A stretch of DNA of 45,888 nucleotides from assembly GCA_026388095.1 (NCBI GenBank), contig JAPLKL010000066.1, positions 1 through 45,888 of the forward strand, given 5' to 3'. Positions 14,840 through 24,567 of this stretch are shown one piece after another (positions within the stretch are counted from its first letter, which is position 1; each line of letters starts with the position of its first letter). Source of the DNA: Elusimicrobiota bacterium. GTDB taxonomy: Bacteria > Elusimicrobiota > Elusimicrobia > UBA1565 > UBA9628. The notes beneath the pieces were generated by a model. It saw nothing but the letters and a program-made list of their open reading frames with translations. It did no database searches and was not told the origin of the DNA. The position numbers and the translations under genes are program-made.

Positions 14840-16113
14840 AGCGGGTCTTGTGCGCCGTCCTGGCCGCGGCTTTGGCCGCGGGCTCCGTGTGCGCGCCGGT
14901 CCGGGCGCAGGCGGACTCCTGGGGCGCGCCGCCTCCGGCGGAAGCGGACCTGGCGCAGTGTTACGCCTGGGCCAAAGAGCAGAGCGAGACTTTGCGCATG
15001 CAGACGGAGCAGATCTACCAGATCGAGCAGCAGTTCAAAGCCGCCATGGCCGGCGTCCTGCCCAACCTCAGCTTCAACGCCTCGGACAAATGGCTGGACC
15101 CCGGCTCCAATCTCGCCAATCCGCAGCCCCAGGTCAATTTTGCCCTTTCCCAGACGCTTTTCTCCGGTCTGCGCGAGTTCGCGGCCATGGCCGCGTCCAA
15201 GCACCAGGGCCAGGCGGCCGAGCTCCAGCTCAGGCACGCCTACACATCCCTCTACCAGGACGTGGCCAACTCCTTCTATCTGATCGTGAACCTGCAAGGC
15301 CAGCTCGCCAACATCCTGGCCGCGGAGAACCTCAGCGAAAGCCGCATCAAGGAACTGCGCCGTTGGGTGGACCTGGGCAAGTCCCGCCACAGCGAGGTCG
15401 TCCTGGTGGAGTCGCAGGAGGCCGCCTACGAGGCCCAGGCCGCGGCCCTGCGCGGCCAGATCGACGTGGCGCGCGACCTGCTCTCCTTCCTGACCGGCCA
15501 GGACATGAGCGGGGCGAAGCTCGTAGACCGCCTGGAGCGCGTCCGCGGATTGGACCCCGAGGAGACGCTGCTGGCTCGGGCGCAGGCCCGCTACGACGTG
15601 CAGGCTCTGCATAAGCAAGTGCAGGCGCAGGAAGACCAGGTGCGCATCGCCAAGGGGGCCTGGGCCCCGACCGTGAGCTTCCTCGGAGACTACTACCTCA
15701 AGCGCACGCCCGCCCTGGATCCCAGCAAGTGGGACGCCGGGGTCACGGCCAGCCTCCCCCTGTTCTCCGGCGGCGGCCAGCTGGCTGCGGTCCGGCTGGC
15801 CAAGTCTCAACAGAGCCAGGCCCAGTACAATTTCGAGCTGGGCCTGCGCCAGGCGCGCTCCCAGATCCACAGCACCTACAACACCTTGCGCGCCTCCGTG
15901 TCCCAGGCCGTCGCGTCGGAGAAAGCCTTCGCCAAGGCCAATGAGAGCTACACCCTGCAGCAGAAGGAGTACCGTCTGGGCCTGGTGAGCAACCTGGACG
16001 TGCTCGCGGCACTCAACTCCCTCCTGAGCGCCAAGCTGACCTTCGACCAGATCGTGGTGCAGAGCGAGCTCAACCTCCTGCTGCTCAAGGTCTCCACCGA
16101 GGAGCTGCCATGA
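14836..16113 (+). CDS. TolC-family outer membrane efflux protein
   Basis: A 425-residue protein with a signal peptide (MKRVLCAVLAAALAAGSVCAPVRA). Two related halves follow, with the long alpha-helical and short beta segments of the outer membrane efflux protein family: LPNLSFNASDKW...NFALSQTLFSGL in the first half and APTVSFLGDYYLKR...VTASLPLFSGGGQLAAVRLAKSQ in the second; each half ends in coiled-coil helices. It would form the trimeric outer membrane duct for the RND pump encoded next. It is coupled at both ends by 4-nt overlaps. It lacks an N-terminal lipobox, so it is not a NodT/OprM-type lipoprotein. Confidence 0.93.
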   Translation: MKRVLCAVLAAALAAGSVCAPVRAQADSWGAPPPAEADLAQCYAWAKEQSETLRMQTEQIYQIEQQFKAAMAGVLPNLSFNASDKWLDPGSNLANPQPQVNFALSQTLFSGLREFAAMAASKHQGQAAELQLRHAYTSLYQDVANSFYLIVNLQGQLANILAAENLSESRIKELRRWVDLGKSRHSEVVLVESQEAAYEAQAAALRGQIDVARDLLSFLTGQDMSGAKLVDRLERVRGLDPEETLLARAQARYDVQALHKQVQAQEDQVRIAKGAWAPTVSFLGDYYLKRTPALDPSKWDAGVTASLPLFSGGGQLAAVRLAKSQQSQAQYNFELGLRQARSQIHSTYNTLRASVSQAVASEKAFAKANESYTLQQKEYRLGLVSNLDVLAALNSLLSAKLTFDQIVVQSELNLLLLKVSTEELP

Positions 16114-19100
16114 CCCTCTCCGACGTCTCCATCAAGAACCCGGTCTTCGCCTGGATGCTCATGATCGGCCTCATGGCCTTCGGCTGGATCGGCTTCCACC
16201 GCATGGGCATCAGCCAGCTGCCGGACGTGGACTTCCCGGTGGTCACCATCACCGTGACCTGGGAGGCGGCCGCCCCCGAGATCATGGAGACCCAGGTCGC
16301 GGACATCATCGAGGACGCGGTCATGGGCGTGGAGGGCATCCAGGACGTGTACTCCACCTCCAGCATGGGCCAGACCCGCATCACCGTCGAGTTCAACATC
16401 AACCGCAACATCGACGTCGCGATGCAGGACGTGCAGAGCTGCATAGCCCAGGCCCAGCGCAACCTGCCCGCGCAGATCGACCCCCCCATCATCCAGAAGG
16501 TCAACCCCGAGGACCAGCCCATCATCTGGCTGGTGCTCAAAGCCAAGCCGGGCGCCGAGGTCTCCTTGATCGAGCTCTCCCGCTACGTCAGCGAGCAGCT
16601 CAAAGACGACCTGGCCATGGTCCCCGGGGTGGGCAACATCAACCTGGGCGGCTACATCGACCCCAACCTGCGGGTCTGGCTCAACGCCGACGAGATGGCC
16701 AAGCGCGAGATCACGGTCGAGGACGTCCTCGACGGCATCAGGACCGAGCACGCCGACGTCCCGGCGGGCTACATCGACAACGGGCCCAAGGAGTTCAACG
16801 TCCGGGTCTACGGCGAGGCCTACACTCCCGAGGAGTTCTCCCACCTGGTCATCCCCAACCGCGTGCGCGGCGGCTCGCGCTACCGGATGTTCCATTTCAA
16901 GGACATCGCCGTCATCGAAGACGGGCTCAACGACATCCGGCGCCTCTCCCGCGCCAAGGGCCAACTGGCCGTGGGCATGGGCGTCATCAAGCAGCGCGGC
17001 ACCAACGCCGTGGCCGTGGCCGACGCGGTCAAGAAGCGGATCAAGGAGCTGCAGGCCACCTTGCCCAAGGGCATGACCATCGAGACGGTCTTCGACGCCA
17101 GCCAGTTCATCAAGGACTCCGTCAACGAGCTGGAATCCGAGCTCATCCGCTCGGTGATCCTGACCTCCTTGGTCTGCCTGCTCTTCCTGGGCTCCTGGAG
17201 CGCGACGCTCAACGTCCTGCTCGCCATACCGACCGCGATCCTCGGGACGTTCATCGTCCTCTACTTCTGCGGCTTCACCATCAACAGCTTCACCATGCTG
17301 GGCCTCTCGCTGGTCATCGGCATCATCGTAGACGACGCCATCATGGTGCTGGAGAACATCGCCCGCTACCGGGAGCAGGGCCTGACCAAGGTGCGCGCGG
17401 CTCTGGTCGGAGCCCGGGAGATCACGGGCGCGGCCCTGGCCGCCTCCGTCGCCATCCTGGCCATCTTCATCCCGGTCATCTTCATGCAGGGAATCGTGGG
17501 CAAGTTCTTCTTCCAGTTCGGGGTCACCATCTCCGCGGCGGTCATGATCTCCTTGATCGAGGCCTTGACCATCGCGCCCATGCGCTGCTCGCAGTTCCTG
17601 CAGATCGAGCGCACCAACCCCGTGTCGCGGGGCGTGGACGCCTTCATGAACCGCCTGCGGGACGGCTACCGCGCCAGCCTGGCGCGCTGCCTCGACCGGC
17701 CCAAGACGGTCCTGGCCGGCGCCTTGCTCCTCTTCGCGCTCTCGCTGAGCTTCCTCTGGTCCCTCAAGAAGGAGTTCATCCCCTCCCAGGACATGAGCCG
17801 GGTCATGGTCAACGTCACTCTGCCCCTGGGCGTCTCCATGGAGCAGACCGACGGCCTCTTCAAGAGGGACATCGAGCCCTGGCTCAACGCCCGGCCCGAG
17901 GTGGACCTGGCCTACGCCATCATCGGAGGAATGGGCGGCGGCGGGGTCAACACGGGCGCCTTGATGGTGACCATGCTGCCCAAGGAGAAGCGGCCGCGCA
18001 TCGGCGCCGACCATCATCTGGAGACCCAGCAGGACTTCATGGGCATCCTGCGCAAGCAGCTCAGCGGGGTCGCGGGCGTCGAGCGGGTCTCGATCCTGGA
18101 CATGTCCCAGAGCGGGTTCTCGGCCAAGCGGGGCTATCCCGTCCAGTTCATGGTGCAGGGCCCGGACTGGGACAAGCTGGCGGAGCTCTCCGGCGTCTTC
18201 AGGCGGAAGATGAAGGACTCCGGCCTCATGACCGACATCGACACGGACTACAACCCGGGCATGCCCGAGATCCAGATCCGGCCGGACCGGGCCAAGACCG
18301 CGGAGAGCGGCATCACCTCCCGGGCCATCGGCGACACCATCAACGCCATGTTCGGCGGGATCAAGGCGGGCAAGTTCACGGGCCGGGGCAAGCGCTACGA
18401 CGTGCGCGTGCGCCTGGCGGACAAGGACCGCCACACCCCCAAGGACCTCTCCCGCATCTGGGTGCGCAACAACTACGCGCAGGTCATCCCCCTCTCCGAC
18501 GTGGTCAAAAGCGAGATCAAGCCCGCCCTCTTCGCGGTCACCCGCTACAACCGCCAGCGCTCCATCACCGTCTACGCCAACCCGGCCAAGGGCAAGTCCC
18601 AAGGCGAGGCCCTGGCCGCGGTCGATAAGATCGCCCGGGAGATCCTGCCCGAGGGCTACCACATCATCCTGGCGGGCAACGCCCAGCTCTTCGCGGACTC
18701 CTTCAAGAGCCTGGGCTTCGTGCTCCTGCTGGGGGTCTTCGTGGCCTACATGGTTCTGGGGACCCAGTTCAACAGCTTCATCCACCCGGTCACGGTGCTC
18801 ATGGCTCTGCCCTTCAGCGTGACCGGGGCGCTCATGGCCCTGGCCCTGACCCACCAGAGCCTCAACATCTACAGCATGATCGGCCTCATCCTGCTCATGG
18901 GCATCGTGAAGAAGAACTCCATCCTGCTCGTGGACTTCACCATCGAGCGCCGCAAGCACGGCTTGCCCCTGCGCGAGGCCCTGCTCGACGCCTGCCCCAT
19001 CCGCCTGCGCCCCATCCTCATGACCTCGGCCGCGACCATCGCGGGCGCTTTGCCGGTGGCTTTGGCCCGCGGCACGGGCTCGGAGCTCATGGTGCCCATG

Positions 19101-19274
19101 GCCGTGACCATCGTAGGCGGGGTCGCGGTCTCGACCTTCCTGACCTTGTTCGTGGTGCCCTGCTTCTACAAGGTGATGTCGCGCTTCGAGAGCCACCGGC
19201 ACGACCAGGAGCTCAAGGAAGCCCTCACCGAGCTCGGCGAACTGCCCGCCGCGGCGGCCTCGGCCCGGGACTAG
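16110..19274 (+). CDS. RND-family efflux pump, HAE1-type inner membrane permease
   Basis: A 1054-residue resistance-nodulation-division permease, AcrB/MexB-like in length and plan: N-terminal helix with IKNPVFAWMLMIGLMAFGW, the porter loops, the helix-4 proton-relay pair in VIGIIVDDAIMVLENI (two Asp), two large periplasmic loops, and the helix-10 Lys in GIVKKNSILLVDF. It exports drugs, solvents or metabolites using the proton gradient. The upstream genes supply a TetR regulator and the outer membrane channel. The periplasmic adaptor (HlyD/MFP) that such pumps need is missing from the operon and from the whole window. The next gene starts 6 nt later and encodes a likely barrel protein, not an adaptor. 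Confidence 0.95.
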   Translation: MTLSDVSIKNPVFAWMLMIGLMAFGWIGFHRMGISQLPDVDFPVVTITVTWEAAAPEIMETQVADIIEDAVMGVEGIQDVYSTSSMGQTRITVEFNINRNIDVAMQDVQSCIAQAQRNLPAQIDPPIIQKVNPEDQPIIWLVLKAKPGAEVSLIELSRYVSEQLKDDLAMVPGVGNINLGGYIDPNLRVWLNADEMAKREITVEDVLDGIRTEHADVPAGYIDNGPKEFNVRVYGEAYTPEEFSHLVIPNRVRGGSRYRMFHFKDIAVIEDGLNDIRRLSRAKGQLAVGMGVIKQRGTNAVAVADAVKKRIKELQATLPKGMTIETVFDASQFIKDSVNELESELIRSVILTSLVCLLFLGSWSATLNVLLAIPTAILGTFIVLYFCGFTINSFTMLGLSLVIGIIVDDAIMVLENIARYREQGLTKVRAALVGAREITGAALAASVAILAIFIPVIFMQGIVGKFFFQFGVTISAAVMISLIEALTIAPMRCSQFLQIERTNPVSRGVDAFMNRLRDGYRASLARCLDRPKTVLAGALLLFALSLSFLWSLKKEFIPSQDMSRVMVNVTLPLGVSMEQTDGLFKRDIEPWLNARPEVDLAYAIIGGMGGGGVNTGALMVTMLPKEKRPRIGADHHLETQQDFMGILRKQLSGVAGVERVSILDMSQSGFSAKRGYPVQFMVQGPDWDKLAELSGVFRRKMKDSGLMTDIDTDYNPGMPEIQIRPDRAKTAESGITSRAIGDTINAMFGGIKAGKFTGRGKRYDVRVRLADKDRHTPKDLSRIWVRNNYAQVIPLSDVVKSEIKPALFAVTRYNRQRSITVYANPAKGKSQGEALAAVDKIAREILPEGYHIILAGNAQLFADSFKSLGFVLLLGVFVAYMVLGTQFNSFIHPVTVLMALPFSVTGALMALALTHQSLNIYSMIGLILLMGIVKKNSILLVDFTIERRKHGLPLREALLDACPIRLRPILMTSAATIAGALPVALARGTGSELMVPMAVTIVGGVAVSTFLTLFVVPCFYKVMSRFESHRHDQELKEALTELGELPAAAASARD

Positions 19275-19280
19275 CCTCCT

Positions 19281-20258
19281 GTGAAAATGCGATCAGCCTG
19301 CGCGTTCTGGATCCTGGCGCTGACCGGACTGTCCGCGCGCGCCCAGGCGGCCGCCCCTTCGGGCTTCTTCACCAGCCAGCTGGCGCCGGAAAGGAACTCC
19401 GTCGAGTATCAGGTCCGGGAGACCCCGGCCTCGCGCCGGCAAGACCCCGCCATCCTGGACAACCGCCTCCGGGGGCTCTTCGTCCTGGCCGAGTCCTCCG
19501 CGACCACATGGTCCTTGCAGCAGAGCCTGGGCTCCTTCCACCTCAGCAATTCCCCGGTGATCCCGGGGACCGGGCTGGCTGTCCCCCGAGACCTGCGGGA
19601 GGTCGAGACGGGCGTGAACTTCCGGCGCCGCCTGGGCGACCGGCACGACTGGGGCCTCTCCGCGGGCGTGGGCTCGGCCAGCGACCAGCTCTTCGACAGC
19701 ATCCATGAGACCTCCCTGCGCGCCACCGCCGCCTATCGCATCCCCTCCCGGGAGATGAACTCCTGGCTCTTCCTGCTCGCCTACTCGAACAACAGGCAGT
19801 TCGCCAACAACGTCCCGCTGCCGGGCGTGGCCTACATGGTCCGCTCCCCGGAGCACGGCCTCGAGGCGATCCTGGGCCTGCCTTTCCTGGCGGTCAGCTA
19901 CAAGCCCACGCCGGACTGGAGCGGCCGGCTCGCCATCTTCGGCCCCAACAACCTCTCCGTGGAATGGGCCTGCCTGAGGTGGAAGCCCGCCCAGGCCTAC
20001 GCCGGCTTCGACTGGAGCCAGCGGGAGTGGCTGCGCGCCCATAGGCCGGACAACTCCCAGCGCTTGTTCTTCGACGAAAAAAAGTGGACGCTGGGGACGC
20101 GCTTCCCCCTCGCCGGGAAAGTCCGCCTGGACCTGGCCGGGGCCTACGAGTTCAACCGCCGGTTCTACGAGAGCGACCGGGCGCGCAGCTCCGGCGTGCC
20201 CGCCGCGGAGTTCAAGCCGGCCTGGTCTTTTCAGGCCAAGGCCGGCATCGACTGGTAG
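19281..20258 (+). CDS. Probable outer membrane beta-barrel protein (DUF6268-like)
   Basis: A 325-residue protein with a signal peptide (through LSARAQA) and a body of repeated amphipathic strands. Examples are WSLQQSLGSFHLSNSP, DWGLSAGVGSASDQLFDS, LGLPFLAVSYKPTPDWSGRLAIFGPNNLSVEWACLRW and YAGFDWSQREWL, with a terminal aromatic residue (IDW), as in outer membrane barrels. The LPF-L-VSYKP-PDW stretch is reminiscent of DUF6268 barrels, but the match is from memory and moderate. It lies 6 nt after the RND permease and is probably the last gene of the efflux operon. GTG at 19281 or ATG at 19287 could start it. The stop lies 8 nt before the inverted-repeat element. Confidence 0.65.
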   Translation: MKMRSACAFWILALTGLSARAQAAAPSGFFTSQLAPERNSVEYQVRETPASRRQDPAILDNRLRGLFVLAESSATTWSLQQSLGSFHLSNSPVIPGTGLAVPRDLREVETGVNFRRRLGDRHDWGLSAGVGSASDQLFDSIHETSLRATAAYRIPSREMNSWLFLLAYSNNRQFANNVPLPGVAYMVRSPEHGLEAILGLPFLAVSYKPTPDWSGRLAIFGPNNLSVEWACLRWKPAQAYAGFDWSQREWLRAHRPDNSQRLFFDEKKWTLGTRFPLAGKVRLDLAGAYEFNRRFYESDRARSSGVPAAEFKPAWSFQAKAGIDW

Positions 20259-20266
20259 GGCCGCGC

Positions 20267-20561
20267 TAGCAGGCTGCTGATAAAGTCCGTTCTGCGAGCG
20301 CCCGGCGGCCGTCTGCCGGGAGCAACCGACCCGCGCACCTGCCCGTAAGGAGGGCGGGCAGGTACCGTGCGTCGATAACGCACGGAAGCGGGGCGGCAGA
20401 ACCCATCCGATAGGTTGCACGAAGGATGGCTCCTTCGGCGCGACTGGCCCAGACAGGCTGCGCCTGTCTGGGCCAGTTCGGGGATGGACTGTTGCCCGCT
20501 ACCGAAAGGACTGTGTCCGGACATAGTCCTTTCCGCAGGAGGGTTTATCAGCAGCCTGCTA
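20267..20561. mobile_element. 295-bp MITE-like element with terminal inverted repeats and a chain of hairpins
   Basis: The ends are perfect inverted copies of TAGCAGGCTGCTGATAAA (20267-20284 and 20544-20561), 19 bp if the flanking C/G pair is counted; CTAG at both edges may be a target duplication. Inside are successive hairpins: CCCGGC/GCCGGG, ACCTGCCCG/CGGGCAGGT, CCGTGCGT/ACGCACGG, CCATCC/GGATGG, ACTGGCCCAGACAGGC and its complement, and the near-palindrome AAAGGACT...AGTCCTTT. There is no ORF. The form is that of a non-autonomous transposable element, possibly also a structured RNA or bidirectional terminator between two convergent genes. The right repeat supplies the TAG stop of the minus-strand lipoprotein gene. 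Confidence 0.85.
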
Positions 20562-21245
20562 GGGCTTGGGCTTGGCGGCCTTCTTGAGGGACTCCATCAG
20601 GCGCTTGGCCGCGTCGTCGGCGGCCGCGGCCGCGGTGTCGCCCGCTCCGGAGGTCGAGCCGGTCCAGAGGAGCACCCCCGTGGCCGCGTCTACCAGCTTG
20701 GCCGAGAAGGCCACCGTCGCGGGGGTCTGGTAGGTCGCGGGGATCTGCTCTTCGGTCGTGGTCACGTCGTAGTGGCCGAGCACCCGCTGGGTGCGCACCT
20801 CGCCTTTGCGTCCGGTGACCTGCACCGTATCATAGACCGGATTGTAGGCCACGTTGCTCACGTTCTGCATGTAGACCTGGGTCTGCTCCGCCGTGAAGCC
20901 GGTCACGCTGCCCAAGACCAAAGCCTGGACCGAGAGCAGACGCCCCAGCTTCTGGATCGCGTCCGGGGCTACCGCGGCCGACTGGTCGAAGGCCTGCTCC
21001 TGGAGGATGCGGTGCACCTGGCCCCGCTCGACGAGGCTGTAGCCCGCCGCCAGCAGGTAGGGCTCCATGGCTTGGCTGGCGATCTGTCCCGTGCCGGCGC
21101 CGCCCGGCCCGTCCGCGAAGTCCAGCAGGGCCACCCGGCCCACCTTGCCCAGGTCGAAGCCCGGCTTGACCGCCACCACCGGAACTCTGGCGCAGCCGCA
21201 GGAGAGTGCGACGGCGAGCATGAACACGGCCGGAATCTTCTTCAT
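20559..21245 (-). CDS. CsgG/LpoB-like lipoprotein
   Basis: A 228-residue protein with a lipoprotein-type signal (MKKIPAVFMLAVALSCGCARV). The mature part begins with VGRVALLDFADGPGGAG and continues GYSLVERGQVHRILQEQAFDQS...LGRLLSVQALVLGSVTGF, the pattern of the CsgG / GNA1162 / LpoB group: a conserved strand with LLDF, the ERGQ-LxxILxEQ helix and the ALVLGSV strand. These are periplasmic outer-membrane-anchored proteins involved in export or cell-envelope assembly; a specific function is not visible. It starts 5 nt after the Cys-rich protein gene. The C-terminal ...KPKP is followed directly by the TAG of the inverted-repeat element, so the original C-terminus may have been changed by that insertion. 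Confidence 0.75.
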   Translation of the reverse strand: MKKIPAVFMLAVALSCGCARVPVVAVKPGFDLGKVGRVALLDFADGPGGAGTGQIASQAMEPYLLAAGYSLVERGQVHRILQEQAFDQSAAVAPDAIQKLGRLLSVQALVLGSVTGFTAEQTQVYMQNVSNVAYNPVYDTVQVTGRKGEVRTQRVLGHYDVTTTEEQIPATYQTPATVAFSAKLVDAATGVLLWTGSTSGAGDTAAAAADDAAKRLMESLKKAAKPKP

Positions 21246-21250
21246 CGGCG

Positions 21251-21763
21251 TCACTTGGCGGGCTCCGGCTGGGCCAGGGCCTTGCGGCAGCCCTCGCCGA
21301 GCTTGGCGGGGTCGGCCTTGATGCAGGCCAGCACGCCGTCCGCCGCGGCGCTGGCCTGCGCGCAGAGCTTCTCCGCGTCTTCCCGGCAGGCGGCGGGGAT
21401 GCGCTCCTTGGTCACCCGGCGGCCGGCTTGGAGCTTGCGCACGCGCTCCGCGCAGACCGTAGAGAGGCGAGGCACCGAGTCCTCCAAGCATTCCATGAGC
21501 TCATGACCTTCCTTGCCGGAGCAGAGCTTGGCGGAGTCCTCCCGGCAGTCCTTCTTGAACTCCTCGCCCTCGGCGCGCATGCGCGCGAGGTTCTCCTGGC
21601 AGGCCGGGGAGAGATCCTTCTTGTGGGCCTCCAGGCAATGCAGGCGCCGCGGTCCGGAATCCTTGGGGCAGAGCTTGCGCGCATCCTCGCGGCAAGCCCG
21701 GCCGTGGTCGGCCCAGGCGGGGGCCGTCAGGACAAGAGCAGACAAGATCAAACTCAGCGTCAT
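21251..21763 (-). CDS. Secreted cysteine-rich GLG1-like repeat protein
   Basis: A 170-residue protein with a signal peptide (to about AWA, residue 18) and three to four copies of a Cys-rich unit of about 45 residues: CREDARKLCP...RLHCLEAHKKDLSPACQENL, CREDSAKLCSG...LMECLEDSVPRLSTVCAERV, and CREDAEKLCA...VLACIKADPAKLGEGCRKAL. Each has the C-x(6)-C...C-x(10)-C spacing of the cysteine-rich GLG1 repeat seen in some bacterial secreted proteins. Function in bacteria is not established; disulfide-stabilised helices in the periplasm are likely. A strong AAGGAGG precedes ATG 21763. It lies 11 nt behind glnS and 5 nt before the lipoprotein gene, so it is co-transcribed with both. Confidence 0.8.
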   Translation of the reverse strand: MTLSLILSALVLTAPAWADHGRACREDARKLCPKDSGPRRLHCLEAHKKDLSPACQENLARMRAEGEEFKKDCREDSAKLCSGKEGHELMECLEDSVPRLSTVCAERVRKLQAGRRVTKERIPAACREDAEKLCAQASAAADGVLACIKADPAKLGEGCRKALAQPEPAK

Positions 21764-21774
21764 AGTCGCCTCCT

Positions 21775-23490
<1,716 letters not shown>

Positions 23491-23554
23491 GGGCTGGGCT
23501 CCGGGGCGGGACTCAGGATATGCGATCCTGAGTAGATTTTATCAAGAAAGGGGC

Positions 23555-23628
23555 TGCGCCCGGTAGGACTTGAACCTACGACCCTCCCGTTATGAGCGGG
23601 GTGCTCTGACCAACTGAGCTACGGGCGC
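23555..23628 (-). tRNA. tRNA with CAT anticodon (probably elongator tRNA-Met)
   Basis: A 74-nt cloverleaf on the minus strand: acceptor GCGCCCG/CGGGCGC with discriminator A, a D-arm of AGCTCAGTTGGTCAGAGCA type, anticodon loop CTCATAA (CAT), T-arm GTAGGTTCAAGTCCTAC. CCA is not encoded. It resembles elongator Met; tRNA-Ile2 (lysidine-modified CAT) cannot be fully excluded. A TAAAAT -10 box lies a few bases upstream. Confidence 0.93.
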
Positions 23629-23635
23629 ATGTGTT

Positions 23636-23669
23636 GATTTTACAACACTTTCCCAAGGCGCTGGGTCGC
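23636..23669. repeat. 34-bp direct repeat, copy 1 (tRNA promoter region)
   Basis: Matches the segment at 24461-24494 in 32 of 34 positions (begins GATTTTACAACACTTTCCCA). Read on the minus strand it contains the TAAAAT -10 box just upstream of the tRNA. Confidence 0.9.
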
Positions 23670-23699
23670 TGAGTCGCGCCGACGGCGCGCGGTGGCAGA

Positions 23700-24431
23700 C
23701 TACGGGGAGTTTTGGGACGGGGACAGTTCAAGATGCCCGTCCTTCACTCGCCCCCCCAAAGGCTCCGTCGCTGTTGTCGTGCTTGCCGCAGGGACTGGCT
23801 CTGGTCTCTGGGCGGGCTGGGTGGCCAGGGACTCTACTGATCGGATCTCTTCGAGGGGATATTTCGTGCTGAAAAAGCCGCCATCTACCGGTCTTACCGA
23901 GATCGAATCTCTGCCATAGGAGTTATAGCGTCTAAAGACACCTTCGACGGGCTGGGCCTGGGCTTTCAAGAAGGTGATCCGTATGGGAGTGCCGGCATTC
24001 ATGCCTGAGAACAATCGCCGCAGAGACTTGATATCCCGACTTGCCGCCGTGTCTGGAGCCTCCGCATGATCGCGGGGGCGCGCGAGATATCCGTATCGAA
24101 TGGCCGTGCCTGTCAACCGAACGTCGCAAAAGCAGTATAGGCACAGTCCCCTGAAGGGGAAATACTCGCACTCGCTATCCCCGACGACGTCGATCAGCGT
24201 GTCGGCGTCAGGCCTCTTCTGCAAAGCATCCAAGATCGCCGCTCGGGATGCGTAATCGATGATGCTGGCCTGCGGGAAGCCGAAGAAATAGTTCTCACGC
24301 GCCGCGCCGGACGCCGTCCCGACGACCTCTTCTGGCCCAGGCCCCATCGCAGCCGAAGGGATCGACAACGGCCTTTTGATCGCGCAGCCAGCGACGCTCA
24401 GCGCAAGACAGACCGGCAAGAGCTTTTTCAT
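23700..24431 (-). CDS. Lipoprotein of unknown function, possibly TRL-like
   Basis: A 243-residue protein with a lipoprotein signal (MKKLLPVCLALSVAGCAIK; lipobox VAGC, Cys16). The region PEEVVGTASGAARENYFFGFPQASIIDYASRAAILDAL...ADTLIDVVGD, then CLYCFCDVRLTGTAIRYG, resembles the small TRL (tRNA-associated locus) lipoprotein family in its GxASGxA start and final GxAxxYG strand; this is a weak match from memory. The C-terminal 100 residues (IRITFLKAQAQPVEGVFRRYNSYGRDSISVRPVDGG...) look like a separate small beta domain. The gene is clearly less GC-rich than its neighbours and is bracketed by the 34-bp direct repeats, so it may be an acquired cassette. Promoter TAAAAT comes from repeat copy 2. Confidence 0.6.
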   Translation of the reverse strand: MKKLLPVCLALSVAGCAIKRPLSIPSAAMGPGPEEVVGTASGAARENYFFGFPQASIIDYASRAAILDALQKRPDADTLIDVVGDSECEYFPFRGLCLYCFCDVRLTGTAIRYGYLARPRDHAEAPDTAASRDIKSLRRLFSGMNAGTPIRITFLKAQAQPVEGVFRRYNSYGRDSISVRPVDGGFFSTKYPLEEIRSVESLATQPAQRPEPVPAASTTTATEPLGGRVKDGHLELSPSQNSP

Positions 24432-24460
24432 GAGAAGCTGATTCTCTCGCTCAATGGCAG

Positions 24461-24494
24461 GATTTTACAACACTTTCCCAAGGTGCCGGGTCGC
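24461..24494. repeat. 34-bp direct repeat, copy 2 (lipoprotein promoter region)
   Basis: Second copy of the repeat at 23636-23669, 825 bp away, with two mismatches. It places an identical TAAAAT box upstream of the lipoprotein gene starting at 24431. Confidence 0.9.
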
Positions 24495-24506
24495 GCTCAT
24501 AAACAG

Positions 24507-24543
24507 CGGACCTCCCGCCGGGGACGACCTGGCGGGAGGTCCG
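24507..24543 (-). terminator. Intrinsic terminator after the SWIB gene
   Basis: Perfect 13-bp stem (CGGACCTCCCGCC and complement) with an 11-nt loop, then CTGTTTAT on the minus strand. It lies just past the stop of the SWIB gene. Confidence 0.85.
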
Positions 24544-24567
24544 TTGGGCTTTATGGTTCTGGACGGT

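Noticed and set aside
15948-19202. A very long open frame antisense to the RND permease
   Set aside because: Its His/Asp/Gly/Val-rich composition is what the complement of GC-rich coding DNA gives; the permease on the plus strand is unmistakable. Similar antisense frames over glnS, DUF2339 and others were dropped for the same reason.
20285-20543. Hairpin-rich element considered as a group II intron, HEARO/OMEGA RNA or integron attC array
   Set aside because: No recognisable domain V, no associated nuclease or integrase gene and no conserved guide-RNA feature; perfect terminal repeats fit a MITE better.
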